A program made the position numbers and the translations under genes. The notes under the pieces were generated by a model, which saw only the letters and a program-made list of their open reading frames with translations, had not been told where the DNA came from and ran no database searches. From Gammaproteobacteria bacterium (GTDB lineage: Bacteria > Pseudomonadota > Gammaproteobacteria > HK1): DNA of 64,000 nt. Positions 16,087 to 24,200 of this stretch are shown here, piece by piece. Location: contig JAACFO010000008.1 of NCBI GenBank assembly GCA_009937425.1, positions 1-64,000 of the forward strand, written 5' to 3'. Every line of letters starts with the position of its first letter. Within the stretch, counting starts at the first letter, position 1.

Positions 16087-18482
16087 CTCGCGACGTCATC
16101 ATTCACGATATCCGCGGACGGCGTACCTGCACGGACGCGGAATTTCCGTTGGCCATAGGCGGCGGCTCCCAGGCGGACATCCGGCTGCCGGATACGCAAG
16201 AGAGCGTTACCTTTGCATTCGTCGGACGGTCCGAATCACACATCTTTATACAACCGGCCGACGAGTCGCTCCCGGTGATTCACAACGACAAAATCGTGTC
16301 TGAATCCCGCTGGTTGGAGCACGGCGACGTAATGCGCATGGCCAGCTCCACCGTGCGATACGAGGCGGGCGCTACGAGTATCACCTTCATGGTCGACGTG
16401 GAGGTGGTGGCGCCTTCGGTCGAGCCGCCAAAGGATCCACCACCGGCGCCGTCACCACCGTCGAAAGGCTCCGGGGGAACCGGATCCCGTACCCCTTTTA
16501 CGCGCCGGCGCATGGTAACCGGGCTCGCCCTGTCGGTGTTCCTGGCCCTGGTTGTGGTTGCCGGTTTTGTGTTCTTCGCCACATCGGTGTCGGTGCAGGT
16601 CACACCGACCCCGGATCGGGTGAGTATCGACGGTACGCTGCCGGTTATCAGCGTTGCTGAACGGCTGTTGGTGATCCCCGGATCGTATCGGGTACGCGCC
16701 AGCAAAGCGGGTTACCGGGCGCTTGACACCCGCGTCGAGATTGCCGGGTCCGAGCATCAAACGCTGACATTCGCGTTGGGCAAGTTGCCCGGCATCCTGA
16801 GCTTCGTGATTCGTCCCGACGTTGTCGCGACTGTGAGCATGGATGGCGTAATCCTCGGGGGCACGCCGCTGGAGCAGGTGGAAGCACCACCCGGCGAGCA
16901 CGACATCACCGTCGTGGCGGATCGTTATGCTCCGGCGTCACAGCGAATCGACGTACGTGGATTGGATGAGCGCCAAACTATCCATGTGGTGCTGTCACCC
17001 TTGTGGGCCGAAGTTTCCATCGACTCGCGGCCTGCGGGTGCGCGGGTCATGCTGGACGGCGAAGCAATCGGTGAGACGCCACTGCAGGTGGAGATCCTCG
17101 AAGGCACATACCGGCTGTTGCTGGAGCGCGATGGCTTCGACGCTGTTTCGAGCACGCTGCAGGTAACCGCCAATCGCGCCCAGGTACTGCCGGAATTCAC
17201 CCTGGTCGAGTCCGCCGGTGTGGTGAGCGTTCAAACCATCCCGGCGGGCGCCAATGTGACGGTGGCCGGAAAGTTTCTCGGCCGTACGCCCCTGGAACTC
17301 ACTCTCGCGCCGCGCCAGCATCATGCACTGGAGATCTCGAAGGCGGGTTATGAGGTGATAAGGCGCCAGATAAACGTAGAGCCTGCCACCAGCGAGAAGT
17401 TGTCGCTGACCTTATCGCCCCGCTACGGCACCCTGTTCATCACGAGCGTGCCCGTGGACGCGGAGTTGTATGTGGATGGCCGGCTGCGAGGCCCCGCCAC
17501 CGGCCGCGTCAAGCTGACCGCCAGGGCTCACCGGCTGGAAGTCAAGAAGGCCGGCTACGAAAGCTTCAGTGCGACGGTAACACCGCGGGCCGGCGTCAGT
17601 CAGGAAATTTCCGTAACCCTGAAGACCATCGCGCAGGCGACGGCGGCGGCGCGAAAACCGGTGATCACCACTGCAGAAGGTCAGACTTTGAAGTTGCTCG
17701 AACCGGCGCGCTTTTCCATGGGCGCATCACGGCGCGAGCAGGGCCGGCGCGCCAATGAGAGCCAGCGCCTGGTGGAGATCACGCGCCCCTACTATCTGAG
17801 CGTCATGGAGGTGAGCAACGACGAGTACCGGCGTTTCAAATCGAAACATAGCTCCGGAGCGATTCGCGGTAAGAGCTTGAATGAACCGTCGCAACCGGTG
17901 GCGGGAGTGACCTGGGAGGATGCCGTGGCTTATCTCAACTGGTTGAGCGCCAGGGACTCGCTGCCGCTGGCCTACCGGGAAGTGGGTGAAAGCTTCGCTC
18001 CGGTGCAGCCGCCGACCACCGGCTACCGACTGCCCACTGAGGCCGAATGGGCATTTGCAGCACGTTATGCGGGCAATGACAAGGCCCTGAAATATTCCTG
18101 GGGAGACAGCTACCCGCCCACCGGCTCGGCGGGGAACTTTGCCGACAGCTCCGCCAGAACGCTGTTGCCGAACACGCTCAGCGACTATGGTGATGGTTAT
18201 GTCGCGTCGGCTCCGGTGGGTAAATTTTCGCCAACGGGTCCGGGCTTTTTCGACCTTGGGGGTAACGTGGCCGAATGGTGTCAGGATTACTACGCGGTCT
18301 ATCCGAACGCGGCGAGCAGCGTGGAAACGGATCCCGCCGGCCCGGCGACGGGCAGGCATCACGTGGTGCGGGGATCCAGCTGGCGCCACGCCGGCATGAG
18401 TGAGCTGCGACTGAGCTACAGAGACTACAGTGAGAAGGCGCGCAACGATCTCGGTTTCAGGATTGCCCGTTATGCGGAATAG
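16083..18482 (+). CDS. FHA-like / transmembrane / PEGA-array / SUMF1-fold membrane protein
   Basis: A 799-residue mosaic starting at TTG inside the previous stop. Residues 1-105 look like a divergent FHA domain (LAIGGGSQADIRLP, then WLEHGDVMRMASSTVRYE). A proline linker (111-140) leads to one transmembrane helix (144-169). Periplasmic residues 170-525 hold about five PEGA repeats, for example SRPAGARVMLDGEAIGETPL and IPAGANVTVAGKFLGRTPL. Residues 534-799 form a SUMF1/FGE-sulfatase-fold domain with GYRLPTEAEWAFAARY at 647 onward, GNVAEWCQDYY at about 727 and VVRGSSWRH. The two catalytic cysteines of aerobic formylglycine-generating enzymes are absent, so a binding role is likelier than catalysis. 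The FHA part should face the cytoplasm and could bind a phosphothreonine partner. Confidence 0.88.
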   Translation: MTRDVIIHDIRGRRTCTDAEFPLAIGGGSQADIRLPDTQESVTFAFVGRSESHIFIQPADESLPVIHNDKIVSESRWLEHGDVMRMASSTVRYEAGATSITFMVDVEVVAPSVEPPKDPPPAPSPPSKGSGGTGSRTPFTRRRMVTGLALSVFLALVVVAGFVFFATSVSVQVTPTPDRVSIDGTLPVISVAERLLVIPGSYRVRASKAGYRALDTRVEIAGSEHQTLTFALGKLPGILSFVIRPDVVATVSMDGVILGGTPLEQVEAPPGEHDITVVADRYAPASQRIDVRGLDERQTIHVVLSPLWAEVSIDSRPAGARVMLDGEAIGETPLQVEILEGTYRLLLERDGFDAVSSTLQVTANRAQVLPEFTLVESAGVVSVQTIPAGANVTVAGKFLGRTPLELTLAPRQHHALEISKAGYEVIRRQINVEPATSEKLSLTLSPRYGTLFITSVPVDAELYVDGRLRGPATGRVKLTARAHRLEVKKAGYESFSATVTPRAGVSQEISVTLKTIAQATAAARKPVITTAEGQTLKLLEPARFSMGASRREQGRRANESQRLVEITRPYYLSVMEVSNDEYRRFKSKHSSGAIRGKSLNEPSQPVAGVTWEDAVAYLNWLSARDSLPLAYREVGESFAPVQPPTTGYRLPTEAEWAFAARYAGNDKALKYSWGDSYPPTGSAGNFADSSARTLLPNTLSDYGDGYVASAPVGKFSPTGPGFFDLGGNVAEWCQDYYAVYPNAASSVETDPAGPATGRHHVVRGSSWRHAGMSELRLSYRDYSEKARNDLGFRIARYAE

Positions 18483-18735
18483 ACCGCGAATCGGGGGGCT
18501 CTCTCTGGTGTTGCTGCTGGTTCTGGTCCCCTGCACCCACGCCATTGCGGATCCTGTTGCAGCGCAAGGGAGCGGTGACCCGGAAAAAGCTGCAGTGACT
18601 CAGCCGGAGGATTCCGACACCGCGCAACCGGGGAAGCCGCCCCGGGGGGTTGGCGAAATTTCGCCGTCGGAGCCTTTCATCCCCAGCGAAACCATTTCCG
18701 CAGACAGTGCCGTATCTTTTCCCGTGGACATTTGA
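18472..18735 (+). CDS. small exported proline/serine-rich protein of the VWA-channel cluster
   Basis: An 87-residue product with an N-terminal signal peptide (about 1-25) and a hydrophilic, proline-rich mature region. The C-terminus FIPSETISADSAVSFPVDI looks like a short conserved docking motif. The start at 18472 (ATG) overlaps the previous gene by 11 bases, and it is followed after 7 bases by the channel gene. This tight packing argues that it is real and functionally coupled. No family name is known to me. Confidence 0.65.
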   Translation: MRNRPRIGGLSLVLLLVLVPCTHAIADPVAAQGSGDPEKAAVTQPEDSDTAQPGKPPRGVGEISPSEPFIPSETISADSAVSFPVDI

Positions 18736-18742
18736 GCATCCT

Positions 18743-19540
18743 ATGAAAAAAAATTTTCCCACCGAGTTCGTCTATCAGGTGTTCTCACTGCTGATCGCGA
18801 TAATCATCGTGCACGCCATTTATGTAGCCGTCATCCGGCCGGATGCTCGCGCGTTCCTGGAGCAGGAAGCACAAGCAATGCAGGCTGACCCAAACTATGT
18901 CCCGGAACGATCACTGCCGGTGATCATCAAGGACTTCGAGCAGGAGGCATGCTTCATACTCATGTTCTGGGCGTTCGCGATCATCATTTTCAAAGGCGTA
19001 ATTACCCACAGGCAGCGGCTTCTGCTCGATAAGGAACTAATTCTGCTGTCCGAAGACATGCGCATCCTGCCCCAGGATACCCGCGAGTTGTCGCGCAGAA
19101 TTCAGGCACTGCCCGCGGCGGTGCAGTCCTTCCTGTTGCCGCGTACTCTCACCACCGCCCTGCAGCGATTCGCTGCCACCGAAAATATCCAGAATGTTTC
19201 CACATCGGTCCGTGAGATTTCCGAATCCGAGTCCGAGCGATTGGAGTCCGAATTGTCGATCATCCGCTACATCGCCTGGGCGATACCGTCCATCGGATTC
19301 ATCGGCACGGTGCGCGGCATCGGCGATGCCCTGGGGCAGACGCACAAGGCTGTCGAGGGAGATATTACAGGCGTCACCCAGAGTCTTGGCGTGGCATTTA
19401 ATTCCACGTTCATTGCGCTGGTAATCAGTATCGTGTTGATGTTTTTTATCTATCAGCTGCAGCTGATGCAGGAACGGCTGGTGTTGGACACGGAGTCTTA
19501 CTGCGACGAACACTTGATACGCCACCTGCAGGTCCCCTGA
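18743..19540 (+). CDS. MotA/TolQ/ExbB-family proton-channel subunit
   Basis: A 265-residue inner-membrane protein with predicted helices at about 11-31, 67-86, 172-193 and 214-238. About 85 cytoplasmic residues lie between helices two and three, a four-helix layout like MotA rather than three-helix ExbB. The family core is plain: AIPSIGFIGTVRGIGDALGQ in helix three (Thr189) and QSLGVAFNSTFIALVISIVL in helix four (Thr222). Such proteins form the pentameric ion-conducting barrel that turns around a dimer of MotB/ExbD-type partners. The partners here are most likely the two VWA proteins encoded next. The start was set at 18743, where homology-like sequence begins; the open frame itself extends upstream. 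Confidence 0.9.
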   Translation: MKKNFPTEFVYQVFSLLIAIIIVHAIYVAVIRPDARAFLEQEAQAMQADPNYVPERSLPVIIKDFEQEACFILMFWAFAIIIFKGVITHRQRLLLDKELILLSEDMRILPQDTRELSRRIQALPAAVQSFLLPRTLTTALQRFAATENIQNVSTSVREISESESERLESELSIIRYIAWAIPSIGFIGTVRGIGDALGQTHKAVEGDITGVTQSLGVAFNSTFIALVISIVLMFFIYQLQLMQERLVLDTESYCDEHLIRHLQVP

Positions 19541-19624
19541 TGGGATGCGAGGAAGGCGGAACAATGTGACTGCCAGCCAGCTCCGCGAGCCCCTCGCCGG
19601 TCATAAAGCGACGCATACGAGCCA

Positions 19625-20719
19625 ATGAAAAGGCGCCGCACCGTTAATCCGTTCGGCATGTCCTTTCTCGACGTCATGTTCTGCGGGTTCGGGTCGGTCG
19701 TGCTGTTGGTGATGATCGTCAATGCCAACGCCATTACCAAGCGACAGGAGCTTCACAAGGATCTGCGCGGCGAGGTGGACAGACTGGAGCGCGAGGTGCT
19801 GGCCGGGGAAAGGTTCCGGGTTGAACTTCGCGTGGTTCTTGACGAGATTGAAGATGATCGCGAAACCGTGCGCCAGATGTCGCGGGAGGTGAATCTGAAT
19901 ATCGGCAGATCAAAAGCCGATCTCAAACACATAAGAGAAGAGACGATTGCGCGGGCGTCGCACATCAACGAACTGCAATCGGATCTCAAAAGTCTGGATG
20001 CGGAAGCGAATGCTTTGCAGGCGAAGCTCGACGAGCAGGAAGGTGAGGGTGCACAGGTAAGGCAGTTCGTCGGCGCGGGCGATCGACAGTACCTCACCGG
20101 GTTGAAGATGGGTGGAAAGCGCGTTCTCATCCTGGTGGACGCGTCCGCGAGTATGCTCGACGAAACCATAGTGAACGTGATCCGGCGGCGAAACCTGTCC
20201 GATGACAAAAAACGCGCATCCAAAAAGTGGCAGAAGGCGATCATGACCGTCGAATGGCTCGTGAGTCAGCTGCCCGCGGATGCGAAGTTTCAAATGATTG
20301 TGTTTAACGTGCAGGCACAATCCGTGATGGGGGTGACCGGGCCCGATTGGGTCGATACCAGCGACACTGCATCACTGGACCGGGCCATCGACGGGTTACG
20401 CCAGGTGATCCCCGACCAGGGCACCAATCTCTACCGGGCCTTCATGGCGACAGGTGATCTCGAGCCGCGTCCGGACAACATCTACCTTTTGACCGACGGC
20501 TTGCCAACCCAGGGAGAAAGCAAGCCATCCGGTAGTACCGTGACGCCGAAACAGCGTCTGCGCTATTTCGAGAACGCGGTGGAAGAGTTGCCCGAGGGAA
20601 TTCCGGTGAACACGATTCTGTTTCCGATGGAAGGCGACCCCGCGGCAGCTCTCGCCTTCTGGCAATTGACGACAAAATCCAGGGGATCGATGATCAGTCC
20701 ATCGAGAGATTGGCCTTGA
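19625..20719 (+). CDS. VWA-domain protein with ExbD/TolR-like membrane helix (first paralogue)
   Basis: A 364-residue protein. Basic residues 2-5 precede one transmembrane helix (about 13-33) beginning MSFLDVMFCGFGSVVLLVMI. Asp16 sits where ExbD and TolR carry their proton-binding aspartate (pattern F-[IL]-D-V-M). Residues 36-145 form a long coiled coil. A von Willebrand A domain (about 160-350) has a complete MIDAS: Asp172, Ser174 and Ser176 in DASAS, Thr267 in DQGTNLY and Asp291 in LLTDGLP. The domain should face the periplasm and bind a divalent cation and a protein ligand. It follows the channel gene by 84 bp and precedes its paralogue by 13 bp. Confidence 0.9.
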   Translation: MKRRRTVNPFGMSFLDVMFCGFGSVVLLVMIVNANAITKRQELHKDLRGEVDRLEREVLAGERFRVELRVVLDEIEDDRETVRQMSREVNLNIGRSKADLKHIREETIARASHINELQSDLKSLDAEANALQAKLDEQEGEGAQVRQFVGAGDRQYLTGLKMGGKRVLILVDASASMLDETIVNVIRRRNLSDDKKRASKKWQKAIMTVEWLVSQLPADAKFQMIVFNVQAQSVMGVTGPDWVDTSDTASLDRAIDGLRQVIPDQGTNLYRAFMATGDLEPRPDNIYLLTDGLPTQGESKPSGSTVTPKQRLRYFENAVEELPEGIPVNTILFPMEGDPAAALAFWQLTTKSRGSMISPSRDWP

Positions 20720-20732
20720 ACAGTCCCGAATC

Positions 20733-21740
20733 GTGAAGCGTAGAAAGCCACCAGTGGAGATCTTCAGCATGTCGTTTCTCGACATAATCAGCTGTGGCTT
20801 CGGCGCAATCATTTTGTTGTTCGTCATCTCGAAGCAAGCCGAGCCCATGGTCATCGAAGGAATCCGCGAGAATCTCAATGGGGTCATAGCGGAGCTGGAG
20901 AGAACAATCTTCGAGTTGCGGGGCGAAGCGACGGTACTGAATCGAGAAAAGAACGCCAGGCGGGTCGATCTGAAACAGGACCGGGTCGCGCTCGAAGCCT
21001 TGCACAAGCAGCTGCAGGCGGTACACGGTGAGTATGCCGCGGCCGGGCAAACGCTGGATGCCAAGCGGGTGATAGAAGGCAGGCTCAGCATCGCGAGGCA
21101 GGAACTGAGCGAAGAAATGCGGCGTCTTCTTGGGGAAGACTTCAGGCGGCCGGCGGCGGACTCTACGATCGGCGGCGTTCCCGTGGACAGTGAATACATC
21201 ATCTTCATTATCGACACGTCCAGCAGCATGACTGGAAACGCCTGGCCATTGGTGATCCGCAAAATGACGGAAACACTGGAAATTTATCCGAAGGTAAAGG
21301 GCATTCAGGTTCTGAACGACAACGGCATCTACATGTTCTCCACATTTGCGGGTCAGTGGATATCCGACACGCCCGGAATGCGTAAGGCGATCCTGGATCG
21401 ACTCGTGGATTGGCGAGCGACCAGCTACAGTAGCCCCGTCAACGGCATAACCAAGGCGATTCGTACCTTCTATGCACCGGACAAAAAAATCAGCCTCTAC
21501 GTTTTTGGTGATGACTTGCAAGACAGCACTGTCGATTCCGTCGTCAAGAAAGTCGATGCAATCAACAAGGAAGATGCGCAAGGTAATCGACTGGTACGCA
21601 TCCATGCTGTTGGATTTCCGGTCAATGTGAACCGCGCCTTGAGTATGCAGGGTTCCGCAAGGCGATTCGCCTCGCTGATGCGTATTCTCAGCCAGAGGAA
21701 CGGTGGCACCTTTGTCGCGCTGAGCAGTAATAGCCCATAG
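20733..21740 (+). CDS. VWA-domain protein with ExbD/TolR-like membrane helix (second paralogue)
   Basis: A 335-residue GTG-start protein built like its neighbour. A basic N-terminus leads to a transmembrane helix (about 12-32) beginning MSFLDIISCGFGAIILLFVI with Asp17. A coiled coil spans about 40-135 and a VWA domain 150-330. The MIDAS has Asp161, Ser163 and Ser165 in DTSSS, a probable Thr230 in WRATSYS and Asp260/261 in VFGDDLQ. The sequences have diverged well beyond the shared helix, so the two VWA proteins probably do different jobs in one heterodimer. It is the last gene of the cluster. The 88 bp after it are AT-rich. Confidence 0.9.
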   Translation: MKRRKPPVEIFSMSFLDIISCGFGAIILLFVISKQAEPMVIEGIRENLNGVIAELERTIFELRGEATVLNREKNARRVDLKQDRVALEALHKQLQAVHGEYAAAGQTLDAKRVIEGRLSIARQELSEEMRRLLGEDFRRPAADSTIGGVPVDSEYIIFIIDTSSSMTGNAWPLVIRKMTETLEIYPKVKGIQVLNDNGIYMFSTFAGQWISDTPGMRKAILDRLVDWRATSYSSPVNGITKAIRTFYAPDKKISLYVFGDDLQDSTVDSVVKKVDAINKEDAQGNRLVRIHAVGFPVNVNRALSMQGSARRFASLMRILSQRNGGTFVALSSNSP

Positions 21741-21828
21741 ATAGAAAGCATTAATTCATCTATAAGTGCTATATGTTGGCGCTCCAGGTTCGCCGGCAGT
21801 CCCGCGGGACAGGGGTAAAGGACCAGCG

Positions 21829-22743
21829 ATGGTGGTATTGCGTTACATGATGTTCAGCCGCTATCTGGTTGTTAGCATGCTGTTCCTTGCACTTTGCTGG
21901 ACCACTCCTCAGGCCCTGGCCCAGACTGCATCCGCCGCAACACAGGCGACTCCGGGCAGCTTTCGGCAGCTGGTCACGGATATCCAACGCATGCTCACCG
22001 ATCTGGGATACCGCCCGGGCCCCGTGGACGGCTCCGTGGGCGAGCGCACCCGGCAGGCGATTCGGCGCTATCAGTCGAATACCGGCCTGGCGGTGGACGG
22101 GCACCCCAGCGCAAGCTTGCACCAGCACCTGCTTGTCACCACAGGCACTGCCGCTCCCCAGAGCGCCTCCCAGAGCGGCGCGAGCACCCAGGCGGCCGCG
22201 GCGAAAAGCAAGCGTAAAGCTGCCTGGCAAGGGCGAACGGTCTCGGATTCACTGCTGCGCATCGCCCCGTCCGGGGCATCGGCCAGCAAACAGCGGCTGG
22301 CCAAGGGTACGCAGCTGGAGATCATCCGCCGCCAGGGCGCCTGGTTGGAAGTCCGCGTCAAGAGCAGCGGTTCCGAGGGTTGGGTAAAGCAGGTGAGCGT
22401 GGTCGCGGCCACCGAGACAGCCCCGGCACCCAGCAAGAAAAAGAGCGGCGGCTTTTTCGCCAACCTGGCTCGCGGCGTGTCCCGCCTGTTGGGAGGGTCC
22501 AGTGACGCTCCCGCGGATCAGGGAAATGTAACCATAGGAATTCGCGGACTCGCGCCCGAGGATTTGGCCAGCGCCATACCGGATCCAGGCGAGTTGGACA
22601 AGATGGAAAGTTTTCGTGCGGATCGCGATCAGGCTTTCCGATTCGCCAGTGAGGAACGACTCACGGTGCAAACCGTCGAGTACATGCAGGCTGCCGGGGC
22701 CAGTTCCTCCAGTCCCGCCGTCTCCCGTGGCAGGGACGACTGA
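21829..22743 (+). CDS. exported peptidoglycan-binding/SH3-domain protein
   Basis: A 304-residue protein with a signal peptide (cleavage near residue 32). A PG_binding_1 domain (about 45-100: LVTDIQRMLTDLGYRPGPVDG, TRQAIRRYQSNTGL) is followed by a linker. A bacterial SH3 domain (about 135-190: TVSDSLLRIAPSGASAS, GAWLEVRVKSSGSEGWVKQ) and a conserved C-terminal segment (TIGIRGLAPEDLASAIPDP) complete it. It should bind the cell wall. The start at 21829 has a good AAAGGA site; the frame is open further upstream without support. The stop overlaps the M48 protease start by one base (TGATG), so the two are translationally coupled. Confidence 0.85.
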   Translation: MVVLRYMMFSRYLVVSMLFLALCWTTPQALAQTASAATQATPGSFRQLVTDIQRMLTDLGYRPGPVDGSVGERTRQAIRRYQSNTGLAVDGHPSASLHQHLLVTTGTAAPQSASQSGASTQAAAAKSKRKAAWQGRTVSDSLLRIAPSGASASKQRLAKGTQLEIIRRQGAWLEVRVKSSGSEGWVKQVSVVAATETAPAPSKKKSGGFFANLARGVSRLLGGSSDAPADQGNVTIGIRGLAPEDLASAIPDPGELDKMESFRADRDQAFRFASEERLTVQTVEYMQAAGASSSSPAVSRGRDD

Positions 22744-23594
22744 TGGGCTGGGTTCGACGGGTAGTCGTGGTGGGGTTTCTGATCTGGACGCCGTCGCTCC
22801 TATCATTCGATCTGGGCGGCCTGGATCCCCTCAAGATCACCGATATTCTCGTCAAGGGCGTGAAGTCCTTCGGCGATGTTCCCGAGGACAAGGAAATCCA
22901 GATTGGCAAGGATCTGTCCGCCGGCCTGCTGGGCGCCACGCCACTGGTGGATGACGCGGTCGCGCAAAATTACGTTAATCAGATCGGACGCTGGCTTGCC
23001 TTTCAAACCGAGCGTCCGGATCTTCCCTGGACCTTTGCCGTCATCGATACCGACACGGTCAACGCTTTTGCCGCGCCGGGCGGCTACGTCTTCGTCACTC
23101 GCGGGCTGTTTCTCATGCTGCGTAACGAGGCGGAGCTTGCGGGCGTCATCGGTCACGAAATTTCTCACGTTCTGCGCCGCCATCATCTGGTGGCTCTCGA
23201 GAAACAATTACGCGCCAGTCTCGCCACCGACATGGCCGGCATGCTGGTGGAATACGATTCGGAAATGGTCGACGCTCTGGTGGGAGCGGGTATGCAGCTC
23301 TACGGGAAGGGACTCGATCGAGACGACGAGCTCGAGGCCGATCGCATGGGTGTCGTCGTGGCTGCGCGAAGCGGCTACGACGCCTACGGCCTCCCGGCAA
23401 TGCTCATGACCTTACACAGCCGCAGCGAGAACGATCAGAATCTGACTTTTCTTTTCAGTACCCACCCACCCACGGTCGATCGCCTGGAACAGCTGGACCA
23501 GGAAATGCAGGGGCGCATGGATCAATACAGCGGCGCCGCCGGCCAGACGAAGCGTTTCCAGGAGATACAAGAACGCCTGCGCAGCGATGGTTGA
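22743..23594 (+). CDS. M48-family zinc metalloprotease, exported
   Basis: Zinc endopeptidase of 283 residues with an N-terminal hydrophobic export signal. The zinc motif is HEISH in VIGHEISHVLRRHH (about residue 137), and the third ligand comes from DELEADRMGV near 198. Further family marks are NAFAAPGGYVFVTRGL before the zinc site and FLFSTHPPTVDRLEQL near the end. Its organisation is that of the periplasmic LoiP/BepA group without the TPR tail, which process or quality-control outer-membrane proteins. Coupling to the peptidoglycan-binding SH3 protein suggests a cell-envelope maintenance role. Confidence 0.9.
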   Translation: MGWVRRVVVVGFLIWTPSLLSFDLGGLDPLKITDILVKGVKSFGDVPEDKEIQIGKDLSAGLLGATPLVDDAVAQNYVNQIGRWLAFQTERPDLPWTFAVIDTDTVNAFAAPGGYVFVTRGLFLMLRNEAELAGVIGHEISHVLRRHHLVALEKQLRASLATDMAGMLVEYDSEMVDALVGAGMQLYGKGLDRDDELEADRMGVVVAARSGYDAYGLPAMLMTLHSRSENDQNLTFLFSTHPPTVDRLEQLDQEMQGRMDQYSGAAGQTKRFQEIQERLRSDG

Positions 23595-23597
23595 CGT

Positions 23598-24191
23598 TCA
23601 GCGGCGCGTGTTGATGGCTTCGGCGATTTCCATACTGAGAACCGCCAGCGCCCGGCTGCTGGCTGCGACCAGGGCGTTGTAGCTGCCGTCCTCGGTAGAC
23701 TCGTTGACAATGGTTACCTTGCTGAACAGCGGCTCGCGGGTGTCACTGCCGTACAAGGTCCAGCGCGCGCCAAGAGTAGCCACCTCACCGAGCCGTCCAT
23801 CGAAGCGCCCGATGTCGATGGAAACCTGAAATTCCACTGCCACCTTTTGTCGTCTGGGAATGACGAATACGCGATTGGATTCCAGTATGTTCGACAGATT
23901 TATGGCGATTACCCTTGAGACGCTGTCTTTCAAGGGCTCGGCCCATTGATGGGATTCGGACAGGTCGAGTTGGTAGTCCGTAGCGCGGGTGACGATCTGT
24001 GAGCGGTTGAGGTGCGCGGGTAGCTCAATGGGGCCGACACCGACGGCGATGCCGCGCTCCACTCCGACGATGGATTCACTGGTTGTGGCATCCAGGACAT
24101 AGAAGTCCGGCGGCGGACCTTTGGCGCATCCCGCGCCAAGCACGAGCGTGGCGAGCAGGACATAAACAGAACCCCTCGAGATGACCGGCAT
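23598..24191 (-). CDS. PqiC/ABC-transport auxiliary lipoprotein of the MCE operon
   Basis: A 197-residue lipoprotein (lipobox LGAGC, Cys22) of the ABC-type transport auxiliary component group, the family of PqiC/YmbA. Characteristic points are PPDFYVLDA soon after the cysteine, VGVGPIELPAHLNRSQIVTR, and the repeated alpha/beta pattern to the C-terminus. It probably sits in the outer membrane and receives or stabilises the MCE protein across the periplasm. It is the last gene of the four-gene permease-ATPase-MCE-lipoprotein operon, 9 bp after the MCE gene. Confidence 0.85.
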   Translation of the reverse strand: MPVISRGSVYVLLATLVLGAGCAKGPPPDFYVLDATTSESIVGVERGIAVGVGPIELPAHLNRSQIVTRATDYQLDLSESHQWAEPLKDSVSRVIAINLSNILESNRVFVIPRRQKVAVEFQVSIDIGRFDGRLGEVATLGARWTLYGSDTREPLFSKVTIVNESTEDGSYNALVAASSRALAVLSMEIAEAINTRR

Positions 24192-24200
24192 CTGTTTCTC

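Noticed and set aside
16083-18482. Active formylglycine-generating enzyme
   Set aside because: The SUMF1 fold is clear but the catalytic cysteine pair near the C-terminus is absent.
12386-21740. Zorya anti-phage system
   Set aside because: A MotA-like protein is present, but there is no ZorB-type peptidoglycan-binding MotB, no ZorC and no ZorD helicase; the partners are VWA proteins.
12386-21740. BatABD/MoxR-type VWA operon
   Set aside because: No MoxR ATPase and no Bat-type VWA proteins; the VWA proteins here have an N-terminal ExbD-like helix.
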